DNA of 64,000 nt from Bacteroidales bacterium (GTDB lineage: Bacteria > Bacteroidota > Bacteroidia > Bacteroidales > Muribaculaceae): positions 45,714 to 109,713 of the forward strand of contig QAMW01000008.1 of NCBI GenBank assembly GCA_003150235.1, given 5' to 3'. Below the pieces are notes generated by a model. The model searched no databases, had not been told where the DNA came from, and saw only the letters and a program-made list of their open reading frames with translations. Shown here piece by piece: positions 26,474 to 34,258 of the stretch. Every line of letters begins with the position of its first letter. The stretch's first letter is position 1. The translations under genes and the position numbers were made by a program.

Positions 26474-26505
26474 TTTGAAATTAGCCGGGTTGATGATTAA
26501 TTTTG
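26474..26505 (+). promoter_or_regulatory. Promoter of the interrupted PD-(D/E)XK gene
   Basis: TTTG (26474-26477), 20-base spacer, TAATTTTG (26498-26505); the start codon follows 78 bases downstream. Confidence 0.75.
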
Positions 26506-26855
26506 CGATGTTGAGCCTTGGTTCAACCGACATAAGTATAAAACCTTAAATATTTTCCGGGTGAGCGGGAAAACTGATGATAAATGGAGCAGGAACAAAA
26601 CTTAAAGAAATTACTGGATCAATTTGATGAGAATCGCGAAAATACGGTGCTGGCTGAAAAATATCTGTCAGAAACATTCTTTGATGTCGTGGGAAAAGCG
26701 CATAGCGAAACTGTGCATAGCAATTTCCTTAAATGGTTCTTTATGCAATACACCTGGGATGCTCTTGCAATCAAAAACCTGATATGGCTGGCAAAAAAGA
26801 GAACAGAAAGCTTAAGCGTATTTCCTAAGATATTAAGCGATATCGAATCCTTAAA

Positions 26856-28180
26856 CAATGGTTCGGTAAAAAATAGGAACAAAAATGGCGGTCACGCGTT
26901 AAATAGAATAATTTCCCAAATTAGATTCTATATGAACGCCCTGACCGCCTTGAAAATATTTAAATCCATGTTGAGGGATTTACTGTCCCGTTCAGCAAAA
27001 ACACTTGGCATAGGCAAAGTGTTGAGTCGTTTTCTTGAAAATGTTGCAGGCACCATAGTCGCCATTCGCGGGCGGGTAAATTTCCTGCAGCTGCAACGCT
27101 ATTCAGGATTGAATGAAAAGACATTCAGAAACAATTTCAGCCGGGATGGAATTGACTGGCTGAGGCTAAACAAAATGTTTATCTCCGGCACGGTCTCGCC
27201 GGACCGCCTGGTCATAGCCATGGCCCCGGCACATATTTCAAAAAGTGGCAGATGTACTCCCGGAATAGGGATGTATTGGTCCGGGGCATCTAGTAAGAGT
27301 GTCCATGGGCTTGAACTCACTGCATTTGCAGCCATAGACTACGTCTCAGGCGACTGTGTCATGCTCGGGGCCTCACAGACACTGCCCGGCGATGGTGAAG
27401 GCACGAGGAAGACCATGACTGAATGCTATCTTGACGCATTGAAATCCAGGCGTGAAGAACTGCTGAAAATCAGCGACAAATTAGTGGCAGACGCCTTTTT
27501 CTCCCGCAAGACATTTGCCCTTGAGGCAGTGAAAATGGGGTTTACCCTGATTTCAAAATTTCCTGGCAATGCATCCCTGAGTTATCTTGCCAATGAGCCG
27601 TACCTGGAAAAGAGAGGGACACGCAAAGGGTACAAACCGACTTATGCCGGACGGGTGGACATCAAACATCCGGACATGATGTTCTGTCAAAAAATCCGTA
27701 TTGATGGAATCGGCGTCTTTCATACCGCCGTTGTACATTCCACGTCATTACGGATAAATGTGCGTATTGTAATAGGACGAATCGGAGACCGCGATAACGT
27801 AATTTTATTCAGCACTGACCCTTCGGTATCTGCCGCCGATATCGTATCCATATACCGAAAGCGTTTCAGGATTGAATTCGGGATACGGGACGCAAAACAG
27901 TTCACAGGTCTCAGTCACAATCAGTCAAGGAATACCGCACGCATTGACTTCGCTTACAACATCTCTTTTTTTACTCGAAACATGCTTCAATCCGAAATTG
28001 ACCTCTTTTTCCCAAAAAACAGTGTGGGGCAGCTTAAAAAAGCAATTTCCGACACCGTTTTCGCATTGAAAATACTCGACATAGGAGATGTCCGTCTAAA
28101 AAAGAGGCAAATTCTGCAGCTAGAAAAGCTTGTCGCAACATATATTGGAGCTGCCGCATAGCTTTTTTACCGAACCATTG
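26856..28180 (+). mobile_element. Insertion sequence, IS4-like (DDE), 1325 bp
   Basis: Perfect 18-bp terminal inverted repeats (CAATGGTTCGGTAAAAAA at 26856-26873 and its complement at 28163-28180) enclose one transposase gene. A 5-bp target duplication, TTAAA, flanks it at 26851-26855 and 28181-28185. The intact repeats and duplication indicate a recent insertion. The 5-bp duplication is shorter than in classical IS4 (9-12) and is closer to ISH3- or IS1380-type elements, so the family label is approximate. Confidence 0.93.
26932..28161 (+). CDS. DDE transposase of the insertion sequence
   Basis: A 409-residue transposase starting at the ATG at 26932 inside the IS. The C-terminal part has the IS4-type Y-x2-R-x3-E-x6-K signature in YRKRFRIEFGIRDAKQF, and the second acidic residue is likely the Asp of 'LVADAFFSRKTF'. 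In the segment where related transposases, as I recall them, carry the first catalytic Asp (xxxDPSxISKxG), this protein reads 'IAMAPAHISKSG', so that residue may be lost and the enzyme inactive. The frame is open upstream into the interrupted nuclease gene, so a fused 525-residue product is possible. Confidence 0.88.
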   Translation: MNALTALKIFKSMLRDLLSRSAKTLGIGKVLSRFLENVAGTIVAIRGRVNFLQLQRYSGLNEKTFRNNFSRDGIDWLRLNKMFISGTVSPDRLVIAMAPAHISKSGRCTPGIGMYWSGASSKSVHGLELTAFAAIDYVSGDCVMLGASQTLPGDGEGTRKTMTECYLDALKSRREELLKISDKLVADAFFSRKTFALEAVKMGFTLISKFPGNASLSYLANEPYLEKRGTRKGYKPTYAGRVDIKHPDMMFCQKIRIDGIGVFHTAVVHSTSLRINVRIVIGRIGDRDNVILFSTDPSVSAADIVSIYRKRFRIEFGIRDAKQFTGLSHNQSRNTARIDFAYNISFFTRNMLQSEIDLFFPKNSVGQLKKAISDTVFALKILDIGDVRLKKRQILQLEKLVATYIGAAA

Positions 28181-29356
28181 TTAAAGAAATGTACTATTTC
28201 CGGTATTGATGTCAAGCGAGAAGTCTCCTGTAAAGTTCAGACTCACAAAGGAAAGAAAAATGGGAGAGTGGATATTGTCATTTCTTGCAATTTAAAACTG
28301 GAAGAAACTGTTACTCCGCTCAAAATAGTCATTGAGAATAAGGTTGATTCGACTGACCACGATCACCAGACATTTGTATATTACACATATTTCTCAAATA
28401 AAGATTCGAGATGTCTTGAACACGGAATGGAATTTAAGGCATATACAAAAAAGTGGAAATATAAACCTGAACACAACAACGAAATTCAACTTTTCCTTTA
28501 TTTGTCGCCGGATTGGAATCGTGAGAGTAATAAGTCATCGTGTATTTGCAATGAATTCATTAAAATTTCATATCAGGATTTATACGACAAGGTTTTAATC
28601 GATTATAAACCGGTGCAGAGTTCCGCTAATAAACGGCGACAGCTATTTCTTGAGGAATACAGGAAAAATTTAATCAAACCGTATCTTGACAAGAATAATA
28701 ATATAAGAGTTATGGCATACGATGAAAATGATATTGAAAGAATAGAAACCTTTTGGCACACCAATCTTTCTCTTTTCAAACTTGCGGCTGAAGTAATGCG
28801 CCTTAAAACAACCGATGCGGAAAAGGCGGAAAGAATCAATTCGATAATTCAGGGGATTGATACTTTAGGCAATAACTATAGTCTTTATGATTTGCATTTA
28901 CCTGATGGTGAAAATCATAAGGGTGAACGCATGAAAGCTGTAGCCAAGAGGATTGTAGAATATCTTCTTGACAGGAGAATCACTGTTTCGGAGATTAATA
29001 AATTGTTGCCAAAAGAAATACTCATAGTAGATGCTGATTATTACAAAGAGAAAGAGTGGCAATCGTCTGATCCTCGCTTTGCTAAAAGATGGGATAAACT
29101 TGAAGGCGAGAATCTCTATTTGTCTAATCAATGGACTGCCCAACGGTTTGCCTCTTTCACTTCAGCGTTAGCAAATACTCATCCTGAAATTAAAATTGAA
29201 AAAGCTGCACCGTTATCAGGTGATGGAGGTAATATCAGATATGACAATTAGCGAGTTATTACTAATAGGATTAATGATGTCCGGTCATCTGACGGAGACA
29301 CCGCTACAAATGTTTATCTTGTAGAGTTCTTAATTTAAAGGTTCGGTAGCAACCGT

Positions 29357-29364
29357 TATCTTTG
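29357..29364 (+). promoter_or_regulatory. -7 element before the 281-aa gene
   Basis: TATCTTTG matches TAnnTTTG, 22 bases before the ATG at 29387; a -33 element is not distinct. Confidence 0.6.
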
Positions 29365-29386
29365 TATCGGTTAATAATCGACTATT

Positions 29387-30232
29387 ATGACAAGACAGAG
29401 AAAATACCCTCAGTGGCCCGGTTCCGAAGAAAAGGAAGTACCTTATGACACAGAACATTTCAAGATGTGGTGTGTCGATGAAGAAAACATGTCAGAGCAG
29501 TCTGCACGGATATATGTTTCCCGCATCCGGAGTGCTTTTGAAATCGTCTTTAAGGGGGATTACTCTATATTCGAGCTTCTTGCCCAGGCGTTTCGTGGAT
29601 ATAGTACACATCCTGAGATTTGTCTTAAAAATCTTGAGATGGTTTCCGGATACCTTGGGAAACTGATTGAACTTATGAGCTTGCTACCGGCTGATGAGTT
29701 TTTTGAAAGCAGAGGCTTGAAATATACATCTAAAACTATTTCCGAATGGGCAAGTGCCTTTTCAACCTATCATCGCTATTATGAATGGCGGATTGATAAG
29801 CTGAGACTAAAGCTTGGATTGCCACCTGAATCATGTGACAGCCGAAGAGATAGAATGATTCCTCTTAAAAAGGAGTATTGTGCCTATTTAAAAAACGAGT
29901 GCCGGTATGCACCTGCGTCAGTATGGTCACATGTCACATATCTCACGAAGCTAAAATATTTCTTTTTGGATTATTTGTTTGAGGATGATGTGTTTGCTAT
30001 TCTTCTTGCCGATAATGATGACATGAATTCCGCATTGCCGATATTTGTTGATCTTATAGGATTGGTTGACCTTGAAATAGAGATGGCAGAAAAGGATATT
30101 GCAGATAGAAAATCAATCACGTTAAGTGTCTCAGATTTAAAACGTGGTAAGAAAGCCTTGTGTAAATATCATGATTTTATAAGAGACCGAATCAAAGCAT
30201 CACAAGATTCAGCACAGCATATAAACGTATAA
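29387..30232 (+). CDS. Protein with two recombinase core-binding-like (SAM-like) repeats, no catalytic domain
   Basis: This 281-residue protein appears to be two copies of a helical unit. Residues 25-140 contain 'FKMWCVDEENMSEQSARIYV', 'IRSAFE', 'DYSIFELL' and 'KTISEWASAFSTYHRYYEWR'; residues 165-270 contain 'YCAYLKNECRYAPASVWSHV', 'LKYFFLDYLFEDDVFAILL' and 'SVSDLKRGKKALCKYHDFIR'. Each resembles the N-terminal core-binding domain of tyrosine recombinases, but the R..HxxR..Y catalytic domain is absent. It may be a DNA-binding regulator or a recombinase remnant. It is AT-richer than flanking housekeeping genes and may be the first gene of the accessory operon. Confidence 0.6.
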   Translation: MTRQRKYPQWPGSEEKEVPYDTEHFKMWCVDEENMSEQSARIYVSRIRSAFEIVFKGDYSIFELLAQAFRGYSTHPEICLKNLEMVSGYLGKLIELMSLLPADEFFESRGLKYTSKTISEWASAFSTYHRYYEWRIDKLRLKLGLPPESCDSRRDRMIPLKKEYCAYLKNECRYAPASVWSHVTYLTKLKYFFLDYLFEDDVFAILLADNDDMNSALPIFVDLIGLVDLEIEMAEKDIADRKSITLSVSDLKRGKKALCKYHDFIRDRIKASQDSAQHINV

Positions 30233-30260
30233 TAATACTCAGGATTACCACACTTCCGCG

Positions 30261-30285
30261 CCCTGCGACTGTAATCGTCGCAGGG
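30261..30285 (+). other. Perfect 9-bp hairpin without U tract
   Basis: CCCTGCGAC pairs with GTCGCAGGG around a 7-base loop, between the 281-aa gene and the FtsZ-like gene. No T run follows, so it could be an mRNA stabilising or processing element rather than a terminator. Confidence 0.55.
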
Positions 30286-30313
30286 TGTACATAAACCAAA
30301 TTTTACCTACACG

Positions 30314-30808
30314 ATGAAAGTACCTGACAAACCTAATGAATATATGGACTTTGAAGAAGCGGCACGGATGATTGTTTCATCCGATATTGACGATATCATC
30401 GCCTGGAATGACTATTTTGTTATAGGAGATATTGAGGAAATTAAAAAAATCGTTCGTGCTCACGGTATAATAAATATTGGTGTTGAAGATATAATTTGTA
30501 CTTTGTCAACTACAAACACAAATTATGTCACCTCCGGCGAAGGCATGGGCGCAAATAGGGTTGTCACGGCACTAAACCATGCAATCAACAGATTACCCGT
30601 TAAATTGCAAGACATTGAAAAGGTGATTGTCTATGTGTGGATTAGCGAATGTAGTCCGATCTTGATGTCTGAAATCAGAGGGATGATCAAGTTTTTCGGA
30701 TATAATTTCCCCGGAATAGACCTGATTTGGGACGTTGCCATGGATCCGGACATAAATGAGGATATAAAGATAACACTAATAGCGGTAAACAAGCACAAGT
30801 TATGTTAG
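30314..30808 (+). CDS. Orphan FtsZ C-terminal-domain-like protein
   Basis: A 164-residue protein without the GTPase domain. From residue 51 it follows the FtsZ C-terminal domain: 'GIINIGVEDI' aligns with the T7-loop segment GLMNVDFADV of E. coli FtsZ, with the first T7 aspartate replaced by Gly and the second kept. Next come 'TSGEGMGANRVVTALNHAIN' (FtsZ: GTGEASGEDRAEKAAEAAL) and 'DVAMDPDINEDIKITLIAV' (FtsZ: GTSLDPDMNDELRVTVVAT). The tubulin signature GGGTGTG is absent. The first 50 residues are unlike FtsZ. The stop overlaps the ADP-ribosylglycohydrolase start by 7 bases, implying coexpression. The domain match was made by eye. Confidence 0.7.
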   Translation: MKVPDKPNEYMDFEEAARMIVSSDIDDIIAWNDYFVIGDIEEIKKIVRAHGIINIGVEDIICTLSTTNTNYVTSGEGMGANRVVTALNHAINRLPVKLQDIEKVIVYVWISECSPILMSEIRGMIKFFGYNFPGIDLIWDVAMDPDINEDIKITLIAVNKHKLC

Positions 30809-31608
30809 GAGCAATCGCAGGAGATATTATTGGTTCACATTATGAGTATGTAAACGACAGAATATATAATTTTGAGTTGTTTACTGATGGCAGTTTCTTT
30901 ACAGATGATACTGTAATGACACTGGCTATTACCCGATGGCTAATGGAAAGTGATTATCTCTCATCATCTGACTTAATAAAACATATGATTGAATTAGGAC
31001 GTAAATATCCTGATGTGGGGTATGGTCCCGGATTTAAAAATTGGATATGGTCAGATAATCCCCAACCATATAATAGTTATGGCAATGGTTCGGCGATGCG
31101 CGTTAGTCCCGTAGCTCTTTACGCTCAGACTTTGAACGAAACTCTTGAACTCGCATATATTACAGCATCAGTTTCTCATAATCATCCTGAAGGAATAAAG
31201 GGAGCCCAAGCAACTGCAGCAACAATTTATATGGCGAAAAACGGCTATACCAAATCTCAAATCAGAGAATTGATTTCAGTAATGTTCGGCTATAATCTGT
31301 ATCGCACAATTAACGAAATTCGTCCTCACTATGAATGGAACGATATCTGTCAGCAATCAGTTCCTGAATCGATAATTGCTTTTCTAGAGGGTAATGATTT
31401 TGAAGATGTAGTGAGACTGGCGGTTTCCCTCGGTGGGGATGCCGATACGCTTGGGGCAATCGCGGGTTCTATTGCAGCGTGTGTCTATCCGATTCCTGAG
31501 AACATAACGATGGAATGCGAAAAGAGACTGACTCCTGACTTACTTAAAATCTTGCATGACTTTGAAAAATATATTAACGACCGTAACTCATTAAATCACG
31601 CATCTTAA
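30802..31608 (+). CDS. ADP-ribosylglycohydrolase family protein
   Basis: This 268-residue protein belongs to the DraG/ARH family, metal-dependent enzymes that remove ADP-ribose from modified proteins or cleave related metabolites. Metal-binding motifs are present at both ends: 'GAIAGDIIGSHYE' at the start, 'FFTDDTVMT' near residue 35, and 'GGDADTLGAIAGSIAA' near residue 212. Length is normal for a single domain. It overlaps the FtsZ-like gene and is followed by the MTFEEF-family gene. In the known Tre1/Tri1 pair, a DraG-fold immunity protein reverses ADP-ribosylation of FtsZ, which makes the neighbour striking. No ADP-ribosyltransferase is visible in the window. Confidence 0.93.
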   Translation: MLGAIAGDIIGSHYEYVNDRIYNFELFTDGSFFTDDTVMTLAITRWLMESDYLSSSDLIKHMIELGRKYPDVGYGPGFKNWIWSDNPQPYNSYGNGSAMRVSPVALYAQTLNETLELAYITASVSHNHPEGIKGAQATAATIYMAKNGYTKSQIRELISVMFGYNLYRTINEIRPHYEWNDICQQSVPESIIAFLEGNDFEDVVRLAVSLGGDADTLGAIAGSIAACVYPIPENITMECEKRLTPDLLKILHDFEKYINDRNSLNHAS

Positions 31609-31651
31609 CCAGATGCTTAATTCATTGCAAAACAATAAACAAACTAAGCGT

Positions 31652-32785
31652 ATGACATTTGAAGAGTTCAAGAAGCTGGCAATGAATCCGCCACAATATG
31701 ATAGACGCTCTGTTTTTCGGGTGGATACATATTGTTATTATGAAGAATGGATTGATATGGGGGAACCTTATTCGTTACATCTTGGGCATTCCTCATTGCA
31801 CCATTCATTAGCTGATGCAGAATCTTCTTTAACCGCGATCAAATTGAAGATTCAAGAAAAGGGAATGAAGGTATATTGTCATTTCATATATGAAATTCCT
31901 GTCGGTTTTGATACTCGGATGGACAAATATGTCTCAATAAAAGTTTATGATGAATGTGGCAATCTCACAGAACAATCCGTATGCTCACAAGGTTCAATCA
32001 ATAACCCTGTCATAGAGACGTTCAGAGGAAGAGGAAACTCAATGATAAAACACAATGTTGGTGATTATGTTGAAATCCTGAGCATTTATGGCGAGGATTC
32101 TTCTGCTGATGTCAGAACGGTGTTGATAACAGATGTCCCGAAATCTATAGAATGCGCCTGGGAAGTGTCAAATAAGCTCCCCGCTGGAGTTTTCATGGAG
32201 TGGGTTGATGATCATTTCCGTTATATAGATAGTCCAAGACATGAAATGTGGATTGACGAGATACATCCAATTTTTGTATTTAAGCCTCGTTTTCATATTT
32301 CAGATGAGAGGAAACAGGAACTTATCGGATATTCACATGACAATTCAGTATTGCAGTCTTCTTATTGGAGAGAAAACGGTAGTGAGAAAGATTTGATAGT
32401 TTGCAGAGTCGCGGCAACTGACAAGCGATACCGTCCATATGGTCCACCATTAACGCCTGAGGATTTCTTGCCATTTTATGCTGCCAAGGAGTATTTTAAT
32501 GCTTCTGTATCTGTTAATTGCTCTGTGTCAAGTCCGCTTGATATGTTGACTGATAAACTGCTTGAACTTAGACCGGATATATTTGAACATTTCACAGGAT
32601 TTATCATCAATTTTATTGATACCGATATTAAGAATAAAAGACTGAGAATGTCCGGTCAATATAAATGGTGGAATAAACTTAAACAAAATTATCCCAATCT
32701 CGGCAAAATAAATAAAGTGAAGAGAGGATTCAGGTTATGCCCCGGAGCTTCAGAATACCGTCTTGAAATCATAGCATATAACTGA
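31652..32785 (+). CDS. MTFEEFKKLA-family protein 1 (unrecognised, 377 aa)
   Basis: I know no function for this family. The N-terminal 240 residues are homologous to the product of 33465-34193: both start MTFEEFKKLA(M/L)NPP, both have 'LTEQSVCS'/'LLEQSVCS' near residue 115, a 'VGDYVEIL'/'PGDIVEVH' beta segment, and 'FKPRFHISDERKQELI'/'FAPRFTIPDNLRQRLI' near residue 225. This copy adds about 140 C-terminal residues with no match in the paralog. No signal peptide or membrane segments are seen. I chose the ATG at 31652 because it matches the start of the paralog; an upstream ATG (31613) would add 13 residues. Confidence 0.8.
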   Translation: MTFEEFKKLAMNPPQYDRRSVFRVDTYCYYEEWIDMGEPYSLHLGHSSLHHSLADAESSLTAIKLKIQEKGMKVYCHFIYEIPVGFDTRMDKYVSIKVYDECGNLTEQSVCSQGSINNPVIETFRGRGNSMIKHNVGDYVEILSIYGEDSSADVRTVLITDVPKSIECAWEVSNKLPAGVFMEWVDDHFRYIDSPRHEMWIDEIHPIFVFKPRFHISDERKQELIGYSHDNSVLQSSYWRENGSEKDLIVCRVAATDKRYRPYGPPLTPEDFLPFYAAKEYFNASVSVNCSVSSPLDMLTDKLLELRPDIFEHFTGFIINFIDTDIKNKRLRMSGQYKWWNKLKQNYPNLGKINKVKRGFRLCPGASEYRLEIIAYN

Positions 32786-32787
32786 AT

Positions 32788-33468
32788 ATGGAACTGACAG
32801 TTGAATATTTGAGGCAGCGACATGCCTACTGGATTGAGAGATTAGCCGACGCAGGAATTTGGGAGGCTGACAAATTCAAGCCGGTGGAACTCGTCGTGCG
32901 GGAGCGTTGCAAATCATATTTGGGGCTGTTTCACCGCAAATGGGTCAAAGCGAATGTCTGCCACCGGTTGCGCGACAGAATCATCATCTATCGTAAGTCC
33001 GCGGATATGTCTGTGGAAGAAATCGATGGCACTCTTGTGCATGAGATGATACATCAATACATATTCCAGAACGATTTGCCGGACACAAGCACACATGGAC
33101 GATTGTTCAAGGATTTTATGCAAAGAATCAACGAGACTTTTCCACAAGAACTCAAAATCTCCATTTATGGCGAGTCCCCAATCTTGAAAGGACCGGGCAC
33201 AAAAACACATAAGCTGATACTACTTTGGTTGAAGGATGGAGAATGTTACTGCTGCAAAATAAACCCGTCTAAAGTCACTGTATTCACCAATTTTCTAAAG
33301 CGAACCGTGTTATCTCCGTCCTCTACGATTAAAGACTATTTGCAGTGTGAGTCCAATGATATGTATTTTGATGATGTAACTGCTTGTCGTAAATACCTAC
33401 ACGGTCTCCCGATGTCTCTCCCCGAACTCAGGAAACTATGTAAGGAATGTAACCTCAAACGGATATGA
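32788..33468 (+). CDS. SprT-like zinc metallopeptidase
   Basis: A 226-residue protein with the SprT-like zinc site: HExxH in 'LVHEMIHQYIFQ' near residue 86 and a third His in 'TSTHGRLFKDFM' about 17 residues later. Family members (SprT, Spartan/SPRTN) cleave DNA-bound proteins, although bacterial members are poorly known. The C-terminal region has cysteine pairs (CYCCK, CKEC) that could form a degenerate zinc ribbon. It starts 2 bases after the MTFEEF protein 1 stop and overlaps the MTFEEF protein 2 start by 4 bases (ATGA), so all three are translationally linked. Confidence 0.85.
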   Translation: MELTVEYLRQRHAYWIERLADAGIWEADKFKPVELVVRERCKSYLGLFHRKWVKANVCHRLRDRIIIYRKSADMSVEEIDGTLVHEMIHQYIFQNDLPDTSTHGRLFKDFMQRINETFPQELKISIYGESPILKGPGTKTHKLILLWLKDGECYCCKINPSKVTVFTNFLKRTVLSPSSTIKDYLQCESNDMYFDDVTACRKYLHGLPMSLPELRKLCKECNLKRI

Positions 33469-34193
33469 CCTTTGAAGAATTCAAGAAGTTGGCTTTGAAT
33501 CCGCCATTCACAAATGAGCCGTCTGTGTATCGGATGGATGTTTTCAGAATAGTGGAACCTGACATGGATGGAGATTATTATCCAAAATTCGGTGTGCGTA
33601 AAAGAGAAAGTTTTATATTGCCCTCGTTTGAAGAAGCAAAACAGTTTATAACCACTAAGGAGATTTCAAAATATGATGGAGCTCCAATTTATTGCATACA
33701 CATTTATGAATTGCCATTCGGCAAGGATGTAATCCATACTTGTTGTAAACGGAAATGGGTATTTGACGGTGATGGAAATCTCTTGGAACAATCCGTCTGT
33801 TCTTCTCTGTTTGAAGATCTTGATAACCCCGGAGGTCACTTCTGGGGTCGCTCGAAAGATTACATAAGATTCAAACCGGGCGACATTGTAGAAGTACATG
33901 ATGTGGAGAATATGGAGGCAAGACTCGGAATAGTCTTGGGTCTATACAATGATATTGAAAGTTGCTGGAGTGAATATCAAAAGGTAGCCGAAAGTTGTAA
34001 GGAAGAAGGTCTTTCAGAAGAAAATGCAGATGATAATTATTGGTTGTATGCCTGCAATGATTGTTATTATGTCGGTTATGACTCAGAACTTGAATACGGC
34101 ACTTCATTTCCTCGCACTACCGATGTATTCGCTCCCCGGTTCACGATTCCAGATAATCTACGCCAGCGTCTCATAAAATTGCACCTCGGTTGA
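33465..34193 (+). CDS. MTFEEFKKLA-family protein 2 (unrecognised, 242 aa)
   Basis: The shorter paralog of the protein at 31652-32785, sharing the N-terminal MTFEEFKKLALNPP signature, the EQSVCS motif, the 'PGDIVEVHD' strand and a C-terminal 'APRFTIPDNLRQRLIKL'. It is acidic, cytoplasmic and rich in Tyr and Trp. No catalytic motif is evident. The start overlaps the metallopeptidase stop. Two paralogs in one operon around an enzyme resemble duplicated immunity or adaptor genes of toxin-immunity islands, but this is inference. Confidence 0.8.
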   Translation: MTFEEFKKLALNPPFTNEPSVYRMDVFRIVEPDMDGDYYPKFGVRKRESFILPSFEEAKQFITTKEISKYDGAPIYCIHIYELPFGKDVIHTCCKRKWVFDGDGNLLEQSVCSSLFEDLDNPGGHFWGRSKDYIRFKPGDIVEVHDVENMEARLGIVLGLYNDIESCWSEYQKVAESCKEEGLSEENADDNYWLYACNDCYYVGYDSELEYGTSFPRTTDVFAPRFTIPDNLRQRLIKLHLG

Positions 34194-34258
34194 TTAAGAG
34201 GATGTGGGATTATAACAATTAAACTATTCTATCAAAATGAGACCCGAAAACTATGCTG

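Larger units (their letters stand above)
26584..29251 (+). pseudogene. PD-(D/E)XK nuclease family gene interrupted by an insertion sequence
   Basis: Residues 1-89 are encoded at 26584-26850 and the remainder at 28184-29251. The N-terminal segment 'AHSETVHSNFLKWFF' is typical of PD-(D/E)XK nuclease-superfamily proteins. The C-terminal fragment carries 'GRVDIVISCNL' and 'IVIENKVDS', supplying the D and E-x-K catalytic residues. Deleting the IS and one 5-base TTAAA duplication joins the two parts in frame with no stop, giving a 445-residue protein; the insertion is therefore the only visible lesion. The family includes restriction-like and phage-defence nucleases, but this member's function is not known. 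The C-terminal part could be expressed alone from a TTG in the IS end (28130). Confidence 0.88.

Noticed and set aside
26584..28161. A genuine 525-aa transposase with a natural N-terminal extension
   Set aside because: Terminal inverted repeats and the TTAAA duplication place the IS boundary at 26856; the first 89 codons belong to the split nuclease gene.
26282..34258. Attachment-site repeats or an integrase for the accessory island
   Set aside because: I found no direct repeats at both borders and no complete recombinase; the 281-aa protein lacks a catalytic domain.
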